Shown here piece by piece: positions 10,614 through 20,162 of a stretch of 41,829 nt of DNA. This DNA is from Porphyra umbilicalis (Eukaryota; Rhodophyta; Bangiophyceae; Bangiales; Bangiaceae): the NCBI GenBank assembly GCA_002049455.2, contig KV919097.1, positions 39,812 through 81,640 of the forward strand. Reading direction: 5' to 3'. The notes below the pieces were generated by a model. That model was not told the DNA's origin, did no database searches, and saw nothing but the letters and a program-made list of their open reading frames with translations. Numbering within the stretch: the first letter of the stretch is position 1; the number at the start of each line of letters is the position of its first letter. Both the position numbers and the translations under genes were made by a program.

Positions 10614-11750
10614 TCAGCGATTGGCCGGCCCTGCAGCCTCCCCTCCGCATGCTGCCGTGATCTCGGCTCGCGCCGCCGGCACGGCCGCTGCGGGCACGAG
10701 CATCGCAAGCCTTTGGCGCGTGAGTCCCCCCCGCGCCGCGTTCTCACCTGGAATTGGCCACAAGGCGACCGCGGCGGCTGCTCGGAACCAGGCCCCATCC
10801 TCCACGCGCGTGAAGCCGAAGTCTCGTGCGCCCTCTGACGCGGCGGGGAGCGGGATGGCGGCGGCGGCGTCGCCGCCGCCCGTGCGCCGTTGTTTTGCTT
10901 TGCGGCGCTTGGAGGTGGGCGCCCCCCCCGTCTGCGCGTACACGTCCGTGATAATGACGAAGTGTGTCAGTGCGTAGGCGGCGCGGAGGGCGGCAGTTGG
11001 CTCGTCTTCCAGTGCCCAAGACAGTTCGTCCCACAGGGCGGTGTGGAGCCACGGCACGAGGGCAGGGGGCAGATTGACGACCCGCTCGGAGAGGACAACG
11101 CCGATTTTGGCTCCCGCCGCGGCAGCCGCCCAGACGCCGCCGCCACCACTGGCACCGTCTTTCGCCGCTGTCGCACTGCCAATTGCGGCGAGCAGAGGTG
11201 CGAGCACCGCCGCGTGCGTCGCCACAGGGAGGACAGTGATAAACCCGAGCGCCTCACCGACGACCGCGGCTCCTGAGCCCTCCCCGTCATCGACGCGCAC
11301 TGTCGTGCCGACGCGCGTTTGCGCTGCGACCGCCTCTGCGAGCGCGTGAGCGTGCACTGCCGCGTCGGGGACGGGAAGGGAGCGCGCCACGTCGAGGAGG
11401 AGCGACCGCAGGCGCGGCACGTCGTCGGGGCGGGGGTCGAAAAACGAAAAGGAGGCGTCCACGTAATCTTCGTCGTCGTGGTCGCCGCTTTCGCTGGCAG
11501 CGGCGGCTGCATCGTCTTCGTCGTGGTTGTCGTCGTCCTTCTGGGCAATGGAGTCGTCGCTGTGGTCGGCGGCAGGGGCACCGCGACCGCCGCAGCTGCC
11601 GCGGCTAGCGGTGCCTTCCCCTGCGGCCGCCGCAGCATTGGGGGCATCGAGGGGAATCACGTCGCTTTCGCTTGACGAGTCAGAACCGGAAGAGGGTGGT
11701 GGGCGCGATGCCCGCCGTCGGTCCTTCGTGGACCGCTTTCCGTGCGCCAT
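10614..11750 (-). CDS. BCCIP/Bcp1-family protein, copy 5 (378 aa)
   Basis: Full-length copy with the same 378-aa product. Just upstream, the spacer of this unit has a private AATATC (instead of AACATC) near 11850 and further private changes, while the coding part stays free of amino-acid changes. That contrast is weak evidence for purifying selection or homogenisation centred on the gene. Confidence 0.85.
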   Translation of the reverse strand: MAHGKRSTKDRRRASRPPPSSGSDSSSESDVIPLDAPNAAAAAGEGTASRGSCGGRGAPAADHSDDSIAQKDDDNHDEDDAAAAASESGDHDDEDYVDASFSFFDPRPDDVPRLRSLLLDVARSLPVPDAAVHAHALAEAVAAQTRVGTTVRVDDGEGSGAAVVGEALGFITVLPVATHAAVLAPLLAAIGSATAAKDGASGGGGVWAAAAAGAKIGVVLSERVVNLPPALVPWLHTALWDELSWALEDEPTAALRAAYALTHFVIITDVYAQTGGAPTSKRRKAKQRRTGGGDAAAAIPLPAASEGARDFGFTRVEDGAWFRAAAAVALWPIPGENAARGGLTRQRLAMLVPAAAVPAARAEITAACGGEAAGPANR

Positions 11751-13287
11751 GAACTCGGCCGGGCAGGCGGGAGGGCGGGGAGGGGTGGCGTTGGATGATT
11801 TGCCTACTAGTGGCCAGTCCAGTGCTGGATGCCACCGAGGGTGGATAGCAAATATCAGCACAAAAAGAGTCAGAGTGGATGGGTGGGAAAGGGGCGCCGG
11901 GGGGAAGTGGCACGGAGGATGGTTGTGGAGACGCACGGGGCGATACGAGCTTCGCCGACACGGTGATGGGAGGACTCAGCCAAGGCACGTACGACGCAGA
12001 GCAGCATAAGCGTGACGGAAGCGTAGTTCCGCGGCGCTTCTGACTTGCTGAGAAGGTGCAGCGCCCAAGTCCCTAAGGTGCCCCAGATGGGTCATTTGCA
12101 AGGGGTGGTCAAACTGCACGCATCCGCAAAAGCGGCGTGCGTGCTCCTGGAGGGGGGGGGCTCGTTTCGCCTGCTCTTCACGACCCTGATGAGCTGCTGG
12201 GGCACCCTTGGGGGTGCCTGGGTCGGCCAGGGCTGGGTCGCGACGGATCCCCGAAAGCATGACGGAAAGGTGTTTCCTGCATGATTCTGATTCGGAGAAG
12301 TATCTCTGGACCCAGACGGTCAACGTCCTTCAAACTATGCAGTTCTGATCCACATCGAGCGGGCATGCTGGCGGTATGGCACAGGTGGCCCAAGTCAGCA
12401 AGGGTTGGGCGGTGTGCGGTGTTCAAAGGAATTAACACCCAATATTGGAATTCGGAAGTGTATCTTAGGGGCGCCATGTCGGATTCAGTTGAAGCCCCGC
12501 CTGCCTGGTGCACAATGAAGGTACATGAGGATGAGTCCTGCTAGGTTTCATTTTGGCCTGTGGGCGAGCATGGAAATAGCGATGGAGAATCAAAGCTACA
12601 TGAGCCCGTGCGATTTATTTCAAAACGGCAAAGGTGAACCAGGATGATGTGAAATGCACGTTTCAGCTCAGAACCGGACAAGGCGGGTACAAATGGCGTA
12701 GAATATGTTGCGTGTCTGAGAAGAGAGGGTGTTGGGGGGAGGTAAGGTGGGATGGCGAAAGGGCGTTTCCGATTGGGGAATGTTCGAGTTGACACTGAAT
12801 GTAGGTTGGGGAAAGTTAGCGGGGTTAGGGTGGAAATTTCTACGATTGAGGTTAGGGATGCGGCGACGAGCAGAACTCTGGCGAAAGACACCAGAATGGG
12901 ACGAAACTCTGCAGGCCTATTGCAGAGGTGAGAAAGCAGGGCACAGTATGGCGGACGTGCAGTTTTGTGGCGGTTGGGCGGACCGTGGGTGTCATAGCGT
13001 CGAACGGTGGTTTTGCGGGCGTACCTCTGGCAGTGGATGGTAAGGGTGTGCCAAACGGTACAGGCCGCCGCTATAGAGACGGGCCAAGTGGATGGGGCGT
13101 CAAAGGTTGGCGGTGCATATCTGGGAGGGGTTGTGGGGTGAATTTGGTGGTGAACGTTGGTCTATTTGCCATAAAGTTGGCTGGGGAGGGGCGATAGAGC
13201 GGAAACTTTGCAGGTTTATTACAGACGACGGTCGGATGTAACCAGAGCGGGCGCATTGGCCTCCCCGGTGCGGGTGACGGGGTCAGC
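11751..13287. other. Inter-gene spacer of unit 5 (A-type)
   Basis: A-type spacer: GTGAACCAGGATGATGTG at 12633-12650 and GAATTTGGTGG at 13139-13149. A G-to-A change near 12543 puts a stop into the long spacer frames on both strands that stay open in other copies. This argues that those frames are not genes. No other feature was recognised. Confidence 0.7.
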
Positions 13288-14424
13288 TCAGCGATTGGCC
13301 GGCCCTGCAGCCTCCCCTCCGCATGCTGCCGTGATCTCGGCTCGCGCCGCCGGCACGGCCGCTGCGGGCACGAGCATCGCAAGCCTTTGGCGCGTGAGTC
13401 CCCCCCGCGCCGCGTTCTCACCTGGAATTGGCCACAAGGCGACCGCGGCGGCTGCTCGGAACCAGGCCCCATCCTCCACGCGCGTGAAGCCGAAGTCTCG
13501 TGCGCCCTCTGACGCGGCGGGGAGCGGGATGGCGGCGGCGGCGTCGCCGCCGCCCGTGCGCCGCTGTTTTGCTTTGCGGCGCTTGGAGGTGGGCGCCCCC
13601 CCCGTCTGCGCGTACACGTCCGTGATAATGACGAAGTGTGTCAGTGCGTAGGCGGCGCGGAGGGCGGCAGTTGGCTCGTCTTCCAGTGCCCAAGACAGTT
13701 CGTCCCACAGGGCGGTGTGGAGCCACGGCACGAGGGCAGGGGGCAGATTGACGACCCGCTCGGAGAGGACAACGCCGATTTTGGCTCCCGCCGCGGCAGC
13801 CGCCCAGACGCCGCCGCCACCACTGGCACCGTCTTTCGCCGCTGTCGCACTGCCAATTGCGGCGAGCAGAGGTGCGAGCACCGCCGCGTGCGTCGCCACA
13901 GGGAGGACAGTGATAAACCCGAGCGCCTCACCGACGACCGCGGCTCCTGAGCCCTCCCCGTCATCGACGCGCACTGTCGTGCCGACGCGCGTTTGCGCTG
14001 CGACCGCCTCTGCGAGCGCGTGAGCGTGCACTGCCGCGTCGGGGACGGGAAGGGAGCGCGCCACGTCGAGGAGGAGCGACCGCAGGCGCGGCACGTCGTC
14101 GGGGCGGGGGTCGAAAAACGAAAAGGAGGCGTCCACGTAATCTTCGTCGTCGTGGTCGCCGCTTTCGCTGGCAGCGGCGGCTGCATCGTCTTCGTCGTGG
14201 TTGTCGTCGTCCTTCTGGGCAATGGAGTCGTCGCTGTGGTCGGCGGCAGGGGCACCGCGACCGCCGCAGCTGCCGCGGCTAGCGGTGCCTTCCCCTGCGG
14301 CCGCCGCAGCATTGGGGGCATCGAGGGGAATCACGTCGCTTTCGCTTGACGAGTCAGAACCGGAAGAGGGTGGTGGGCGCGATGCCCGCCGTCGGTCCTT
14401 CGTGGACCGCTTTCCGTGCGCCAT
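13288..14424 (-). CDS. BCCIP/Bcp1-family protein, copy 6 (378 aa)
   Basis: Full-length copy at the right edge of the array. One silent change (CAA to CAG, Gln, at about 13564) separates it from the others; the protein is identical. Its upstream region is the most diverged and contains the 160-bp duplication, so its promoter may differ from that of the other copies. Confidence 0.85.
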   Translation of the reverse strand: MAHGKRSTKDRRRASRPPPSSGSDSSSESDVIPLDAPNAAAAAGEGTASRGSCGGRGAPAADHSDDSIAQKDDDNHDEDDAAAAASESGDHDDEDYVDASFSFFDPRPDDVPRLRSLLLDVARSLPVPDAAVHAHALAEAVAAQTRVGTTVRVDDGEGSGAAVVGEALGFITVLPVATHAAVLAPLLAAIGSATAAKDGASGGGGVWAAAAAGAKIGVVLSERVVNLPPALVPWLHTALWDELSWALEDEPTAALRAAYALTHFVIITDVYAQTGGAPTSKRRKAKQRRTGGGDAAAAIPLPAASEGARDFGFTRVEDGAWFRAAAAVALWPIPGENAARGGLTRQRLAMLVPAAAVPAARAEITAACGGEAAGPANR

Positions 14425-15690
14425 GAACTCGGCCGGGCAGGCGGGAGGGCGGGGAGGGGTGGCGTTGGATGATTTGCCTACTAGTGGCCAGTCCAGTGCT
14501 GGATGCCACCGAGGGTGGATAGCAAACATCAGCACAAAAAGAGTCAGAGTGGATGGGTGGGAAAGGGGCGCCGGGGGGAAGTGGCACGGAGGATGGTTGT
14601 GGAGACGCACGGGGCGATACGAGCTTCGCCGACACGGTGATTGGAGGACTCAGCCAAGGCACGTACGACGCAGAGCAGCATAAGCGTGACGGAAGCGTAG
14701 TTCCGCGGCGCTTCTGACTTGCTGAGAAGGTGCAGCGCCCAAGTCCCTAAGGTGCCCCAGATGGGTCATTTGCAAGGGGTGGTCAAACTGCACGCATCCG
14801 CAAAAGCGGCGTGCGTGCTCCTGGAGGGGGGGGGCTCGTTTCGCCTGCTCTGCACGACCCTGATGAGCTGCTGGGGTACCCTTGGGGGTGCCTGGGTCGG
14901 CCAGGGCTGGGTCGCGACGGATCCCCAAAAGCATGACGGAAAGGTGTTTCCTGCATGATTCTGATTCGGAGAAGTATCTCTGGTCCCAGACGGTCAACGT
15001 CCTTCAAACTATGCAGTTCTGATCCACATCGAGCGGGCATGCTGGCGCTATGGCGCAGGTGGCCCAAATCAGCAAAGGTTGGGCGGTGTGCGGTGTTCAA
15101 AGGAATTCAAACCCAATATTGGGATTCGAAACAGTATCTCTGGACCCAAACGGTCAACGTCAATCAAACTATGCAGTTCTGATCCACATCGAGCGGGAAT
15201 GCTGGCGGTATGGCACAGGTGGCCCAAGTCAGCAAGGGTTGGGCGGTGTGCGGTGTTCAAAGGAATTAACACCCAATATTGGAATTCGGAAGTGTATCTT
15301 AGGAGCGCCATGTCGGATTCAGTTGAAGCCCCGCCTGCCTGGTGCGCAATGAAGGTACATGAGGATGAGTCCGGCTGGGTTTCATTTTGGCCTGTGGGCG
15401 AGCATGGAAATAGCGATGGAGAATCAAAGCTACATAAGCCCGTGCGATTTATTTCAAAACGGCAAAGGTGTACCAGGATGTTCTGAAACGCACGTTTCAG
15501 CTCAGAACCGGACAAGGCGGGTACAAATGGCGTAGAATATGTTGCGTGTCTGAGAAGAGAGGGTGTTGGGGGGAGGTATGGAGGGATGGCGAAAGGGCGT
15601 TTCCGATTGGGGAATGTTCGAGTTGACACTGAATGTAGGTTGGGGGAACTTAGGGGGGTAAGGGTGGGAAATTCTACGATTTAGGCTAGT
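14425..15690. other. Diverged, truncated spacer of unit 6 (array edge)
   Basis: The spacer keeps homology to the unit up to about 15690 but with many more substitutions than other spacers, for example GATTGG near 14640, AGGTATGGAGGG near 15576 and a run of changes at 15640-15690. It is B-type at the main diagnostic site (GTGTACCAGGATGTTCTG, 15468-15485). About 1.0 kb of the spacer remains, plus a 160-bp duplication; the remaining roughly 0.5 kb of the unit is missing. Confidence 0.7.
14975..15294 (+). repeat. 160-bp tandem duplication in the edge unit
   Basis: Two direct copies, 14975-15134 and 15135-15294, each begin TATCTCTGG and run through the AATATTGG(A/G)ATTCG stretch. Other units have this segment once. 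The two copies differ at many positions, so the duplication is older than the amplification of the near-identical units, or sits outside the zone of homogenisation. Confidence 0.85.
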
Positions 15691-16738
15691 GGTGACACCC
15701 GGGTACCCACCACCTCTGACAGCCCCTGTCCGGCCGCCGCCGCCGACACGGTGCCAGCCGTCACGGGCTGTTCACGTTTTTCTGGCCATAGCGGCCGCCC
15801 GCCGCGCACCGCGTCACCGCCCCCCCACCCGCAAGGTCTCAGCTCCCGGACACGGCCCCCCAGACGCCAGCTGCAGCGAACGCAGGACGGTGGCGGTCCA
15901 CAGCCGGCTCACCGCGGTAGGCTGGCCGAAGCGGCATTCCGCCGCGCACCGCACTGCCCTCTTCGACCCGGAGGGGGCCCCCCCACCCCGACAACATCCA
16001 CGGCCCTACCGCCGGCACCCGAAAACGGCACGCGCCGAACGTCGTGCGCCGCCGCCGACGCGGCGTCAGCCCACAGCGGACGAGCTGGCCGTCGCGGCCA
16101 CACGACCGCCCCGCTGCGGCAGTGTCCTCGCCGCGGACAGCCGCGATGGAGGCCGCGGCTGCCGCCCCGAAAGGGACCCGTGGCTGCGGCAGACTAGCCT
16201 CTCGGGGCGGCCGCCCCCACCAAATGCCGCCGTTGACGCGGCGCTGGCCAGCAGCGGGCTGGCTGCGGCAGGCCGCCCGCAGAGAGACGCGCTGCACCCC
16301 CCCACGCGGCGGACGCCCCTCGCCGTCCCACGACACCCGCTGTCGCACCCGTCGGCACCGGCCAACTGTCGCTGGCCCTGACCGCCCACCGCCACCGACG
16401 CGGCGGCGGCCGACGGCGGGCTGGCCCTGGTGGAATGGCCGTTGCGGCTGCCCACGCAACGCCGCGACTCTCCCCCGCACCCGTCGGGCACCCCCACGCC
16501 CCGCAGAGCCCACCGGCGCACCCGCCGACACCCGCCGACACCCGCCAACTATCTCTCACCGTCCACGTATCGGGCGACAAACGCGGCGCCCACTGCGACG
16601 CCGTTCAAACCGGCGCCGGGGGTCTCTCGCCGCCACCGTAGACTCGGTCGAGACAAGTGTGTGTTGGAAAAAAAAAAACCCTGCCCAGCGGGGAAAAAAA
16701 AACCGTTGTATGCCTACTCTATCATGTACTACGTGATG
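15691..16738. other. GC-rich degenerate tract, no gene recognised
   Basis: This tract is extremely GC- and CpG-rich and several frames stay open on both strands simply because stops are rare. A loose motif recurs: CCGCCGACACGGTGCCAGCC near 15740, CCGCCGACGCGGCGTCAGCC near 16053, CCGTTGACGCGGCGCTGGCC near 16233 and CCACCGACGCGGCGGCGGCC near 16395. It ends in an A10/A9 pair flanking a GC hairpin (about 16669-16703) just downstream of the transposase gene. It may be a decayed satellite or the flank of the transposon. Confidence 0.5.
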
Positions 16739-18286
16739 TTAGCCAATGTACGGGGCAAGCAGATCGTCTCGGTCGTGGAAGATGTCCGCAGTCAGGTCTT
16801 CGCGCAGTCTCTTGCACTCCGCCGAGTTCTGCATCTCAGCCCACGCTTCAAAGTTGGCGGCCATGCCGGAGGCGGGCGGGTGGGGAGCCGGATGCACAGC
16901 AGGGGGTGTGTTGCCGGCGGCGCCAATGTTCCCCATTGCCTCTGCGACGCCGCCGGCGCCATCGGCGGCGCCGCCGCCAGGTGCAGGTCCCCCGGCGGCG
17001 GCAGCTCCGACAGCTTGTGCCCCACCCCTATGTCCATCCCCACCACCCGGCGCGCCTCCAGCATCGCCACCTACGCCAGTGTAAGTCCTACCAGCACCCC
17101 CCTCCGCGCGTCGACGGCGGCTCAAAAAGCTACAGCGTCGCGTCTCCACGCACATGTTGTGCAAAATACAAATGGCCTTGTACGTCGTGACCAGCTGGGA
17201 CACAGACTGGTACCGCCCAGAGTGTAAGGCGATGTGAAAGCGCTTCATGAGGACGCCAAAGAGGCGCTCAACGTCCTTCCGGATCGCCTCTGTAAGGCGG
17301 TTGAACGTCGTCTGCTCCTCGGTCGTCAGCTTGAAGTGCAGCGAGATCAGGAAAGCGAAACGCGGGTAGATCCCGTCAACAAGGTAGTAGGGCAGCGTGC
17401 GCGTGCGGCTGTTGATATTGTAGGACTTGTTGCGCAGAGGCCACCGACCGCCAGTAACGTCCTGATACAGCGGCGACTGGTGCATCACGTTGATATCGTT
17501 CAAACTGCCGGGCGCGCCGACAAACAGGTGCCATATCCACAGGTCCTCGTCGCATACAGCTTCGATGACGTTGCCGCGCTTGCCCATCCGACCCTGGTAC
17601 GCCCCCGCCATCCCCGTGGGGCACTGATGCCAATTTCAGTGGCAGCAGTCGAGGGAGCCAATGCACCCCAGCATCCCGCGCTCCTTGTTCCGCTCCATGA
17701 TAGCGCCGAGCTCCTCCTGGTTGGGACGGCGCAGATAGGTAGGTCCCCAGCGCTTAACAATAATCTGCATAAGCAGCTTGGTAGACTTGGAGATGACCGT
17801 ACGGGACAGGCCCACGTACTCATCCGCTCTGTCGGCCGCTTCAACATACGCGATGACACGAAAGGCGGCCACCACCTTCTGAAGTGGGTGCACTTGCAGC
17901 TTGCCGGTTGCATTGATGCGCTGCTTTGAGAAAGGCTCGTCCTTGACAGCCAGGTAGACACGCCGAAAGACGGAGCGTGGGACACGAAATCTCGTCTCAA
18001 AGTCGTGCTCATCGTAGACAGGTTCCGCACCTCCAACGCCGAAGTAGTCCCGCAGGATGGCCTGCTGTCCAGCAGCAAAGTCGCGCCGCTTGTTGGCACG
18101 GCGCCCGACAGAGAAGCCACAGTACCGTCGTCGTCGCGCAATTCGCTTGGCGCGTACGCGCCGGCGCAAGGCCATGAGCACGCTCAAGTGCGTCTGCACG
18201 ACAGCAGACAAGTCCGCCCCGTCATCCTCCGCCAGCAGGGCGGCGGTGGTAAAAATCTCATCCTCGTCGACATACTCGGCATTCAT
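16739..18286 (-). pseudogene. PIF/Harbinger (Plant_tran) transposase with one in-frame TGA
   Basis: A single frame of 515 codons is interrupted once, by TGA at 17638-17636. Upstream part: an acidic start, a basic stretch (RRRVRAKRIARRRR) and the FETRFRVPRSVFRRV region. Catalytic DDE core: GSLDCCH with Asp213, GSLNDINV with Asp264, DGIYP, and DVERLFGVL with Glu340. In relatives of this family the DCxH motif is followed by W-x-W; here the first W is the TGA, followed by NWHQCPT. A TGG-to-TGA change (one base, 17636) therefore explains the break. The tail has a Gly/Ala-rich insert (about residues 405-470) and a conserved-looking end (CKRLREDLTADIFHDRDDL). The DDE triad is intact. Terminal inverted repeats and a second (Myb-like) gene were not found. 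Recoding of TGA cannot be excluded but nothing else in the window suggests it. Confidence 0.85.
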
Positions 18287-18762
18287 ACAGAGAGGGGGGG
18301 AGCCGGCGACGGTACCACGTGACCGTGGGGAGTGCAGATGAACAAAGAGAGGTGGTCGGCGTCGGCGGAGAAAACAGCAGGATAATCATTTTACATCACG
18401 GGGCTGATGATTATAATCACATGGCCATGCAGGGGGCTTCACAGTTGGGCACGCATGAAGAGGGCTACTAGGAGATAGAGACAGCTGGTTGGCCTGCCAA
18501 CTGACAGATTCAAGTGTTTCACTGGCTGTTTGGCAAGTTCACGACCGTCGTTAGTGTCAACATTGCTAAGGACATGCCCTGCTGCACTCACACGGTACGC
18601 TTCCACAGATGGCAGAACTGGCAACGAGCATAGCAGTCTGATGCATCTGCGCGCAGGGAAGAGTGAAGAAAGAGTCTGAGCCAAGCGACAGAGCGTCGAA
18701 GAGCACCACATGCATATGAAGACAGGCATCTGCAATAAAAAGCCAAGGTTACCATGGCGTCA
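18287..18762. other. Intergenic, 5' flank of the transposase gene
   Basis: Contains a palindrome module at 18383-18419 and otherwise lower-GC sequence without a convincing frame. No terminal inverted repeat matching the far side of the transposase was found. Confidence 0.5.
18383..18419. repeat. Palindrome module with TGATTATAATCA
   Basis: A half-decayed ATAATCATTTTAC (18383-18395) is followed after 12 bases by the perfect 12-bp palindrome TGATTATAATCA (18408-18419). The arrangement mirrors the complete pair at 20199-20241, where ATAATCATTTTAC also follows the first palindrome. Confidence 0.7.
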
Positions 18763-18770
18763 GTACACAA

Positions 18771-19011
18771 CAGGGGTTGTCAGGATAAATATCCGATATC
18801 TTGGGGTTCTGGAATTGCAAACAAAACGACTATATTCGACATCAATTTGCGCCAGCAGCTCGGGATATTGACATAGTGACGTCCAGAGCTTCCCGTAGGT
18901 GGTCTTTTTTCTTCAATGGACAATCATGGACGAATATTCTGCGACATATTCCGGACTATATCCGTATTCTGGCCCGGATACGGCCAAAAAACCGTATTCT
19001 GACAACCCCTG
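18771..19011. mobile_element. hAT-type MITE, 241 bp, with 8-bp target duplication
   Basis: Terminal inverted repeats of 17 bp with one mismatch: CAGGGGTTGTCAGGATA at the left end, and CAGGGGTTGTCAGAATA as the reverse complement of the right end. Both ends are flanked by the exact direct repeat GTACACAA (18763-18770 and 19012-19019). Eight-base target duplications and CAGGG-type ends are typical of the hAT superfamily. The interior has short repeats of GGATA/CCGTATTC type (for example 18959-19000) and no coding frame, so it is non-autonomous. The perfect target duplication implies a fairly recent insertion. Confidence 0.88.
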
Positions 19012-19019
19012 GTACACAA

Positions 19020-19430
19020 TTGCCACATAGAATCGTACATAGTACATCTGAGCGAGGTTGCCAGGTGTGGTCGATTCATGTTGGCCTCTCATGCGTTTTT
19101 CATGGCCCGTGAAGCGACTGGAGCGCAGGAGGACGCTTGGTCAAAGCCGCGGCGTCGGCACGAGCAACCGCTCAGGCCAGACCTGAGTCTCACTATCCAA
19201 TATAACATGTCGCTTTTGCTCCACGATCGTTCTCACCATCAGTTGCTGCTCAGCGGCGGCGGTGTCGGCACTGTCTTCAATCGGCAGGAACACAGCATGC
19301 AACCCTGCCGAAGTCACACTCGTTGCTTTGTAAGGGATGCTTAGTAAGTTGGCTTCTCACGTCTAATGTCGACTTGATTTGACCTTTGTCATACATATGC
19401 GTACTTCTGCTCTGTCGTAAAGGCGCCCAA
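19020..19430. other. Intergenic, nothing recognised
   Basis: Lower-GC sequence between the MITE and the first complete palindrome pair. I see no convincing coding frame, RNA gene or terminal repeat in it. Confidence 0.5.
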
Positions 19431-19461
19431 TGATTATAATCATGGCCAATGATTATAATCA
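19431..19461. repeat. Palindrome pair (2 x TGATTATAATCA)
   Basis: Perfect palindromes at 19431-19442 and 19450-19461, separated by 7 bases. The second is followed by ATAAAAAT, as is the second palindrome of the pair at 21214-21249. The pair sits 20 bases left of the outer end of the left 0.68-kb element. Confidence 0.85.
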
Positions 19462-19481
19462 ATAAAAATCGCCCCATACAA

Positions 19482-20162
19482 TTCCCTGGCCTTTAGGACA
19501 GGGTGCTCTCAAAGTGTAGTGATGCACACATATACTTAGATATAGGGACTTGATCTCTGTTTCAGAGGTGGCAGTCTGCATTCGTGTCCTCAGGGATCTG
19601 AGGGCGTGTCAGCGTTGGAAGGGTCGCGATGACGCTAAAAGCGAATAGAGTGAAGTGGCTGACAAGGACTGTCCTGCCACAGGGGTCACAGGGCGCCTGC
19701 CCCCCTACCCCGCCGCCCCGAGTTGCGCGCGGCGACCGCGCGCGGCGACTTCCGGGGTTCGACCCGCCCACGATGACCCGCGGGTGATCGTGCCTGCGGG
19801 CCAGCTTCTGTAGCGGCGGCTCGTCGGCAATTTCTGACGCCATCGAGCGGCGCGGTTGGAGGCGCCCCGTCGCGCGGCGGTCGGTCCCACCCGCCCGCCC
19901 GTGCGCCGTGTCGGCCGCCCCGCCCGCCGTGCGCAGGTGCGCTGCGCAGCGGAGTGACGGCCCCTCTGGTGGGTGTCGCGCGACGCCGGCGGGCCGCCGC
20001 CGCTGTCGTGGCGGCGGCGGCACTCCTTTCCCCGCCCCGCGCGCCCCCCGCCACGGCAACGTGGCTGTATGTGCCCCCGTGCGCGCTCGCAGCCATGGGG
20101 CGGGCCGGCATGCCCTGTGTCGATGCGTCGCCGAGCGCGCCACCGCCCTGAAGGCCAGGGTA
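19482..20162 (-). mobile_element. 0.68-kb TIR element, left copy (inverted)
   Basis: The outer end reads TTCCCTGGCCTTTAGGACAG; the inner end, as reverse complement, reads TACCCTGGCCTTCAGGGCGG, giving a short terminal inverted repeat CCCTGGCCTTYAGG. The whole segment matches 20517-21210 in inverted orientation, with substitutions and small indels. An open frame on the minus strand ends at 19562 with EDTNADCHL; an internal ATG in GC-rich context starts MASEIADEPP and continues through RRHDHPRVI. I do not recognise the product. No clear target duplication was seen. Confidence 0.7.

Larger units (their letters stand above)
1..15690. repeat. Tandem array of a 2.67-kb gene-bearing unit (about 5.9 copies)
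   Basis: Six direct head-to-tail units begin at about 1, 2673, 5345, 8018, 10692 and 13366, with spacing 2672-2674 bases. Each unit holds one minus-strand BCCIP-family gene and about 1.54 kb of spacer. Units are near identical; in copies 2-6 the coding part differs only silently. Copy 6 loses homology to the unit near 15690, where unrelated GC-rich sequence starts. The array runs off the left edge, so its real copy number is unknown. The near identity points to recent amplification or ongoing homogenisation. Confidence 0.97.

Noticed and set aside
1..15690. CRISPR-like or prokaryotic repeat array
   Set aside because: Units are 2.67 kb long, carry a eukaryotic gene and lack short repeat-spacer structure.
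15689..16736. Several 200-codon frames in the GC-rich tract
   Set aside because: Three or more frames are open at once on both strands, the products are Pro/Arg-rich and no family is recognisable; this is what low stop density alone produces.
16739..18286. A selenoprotein or recoded-stop gene at the transposase TGA
   Set aside because: No other gene in the window uses TGA as sense (several use it as stop), and a single-base nonsense change in a transposon is the simpler reading.
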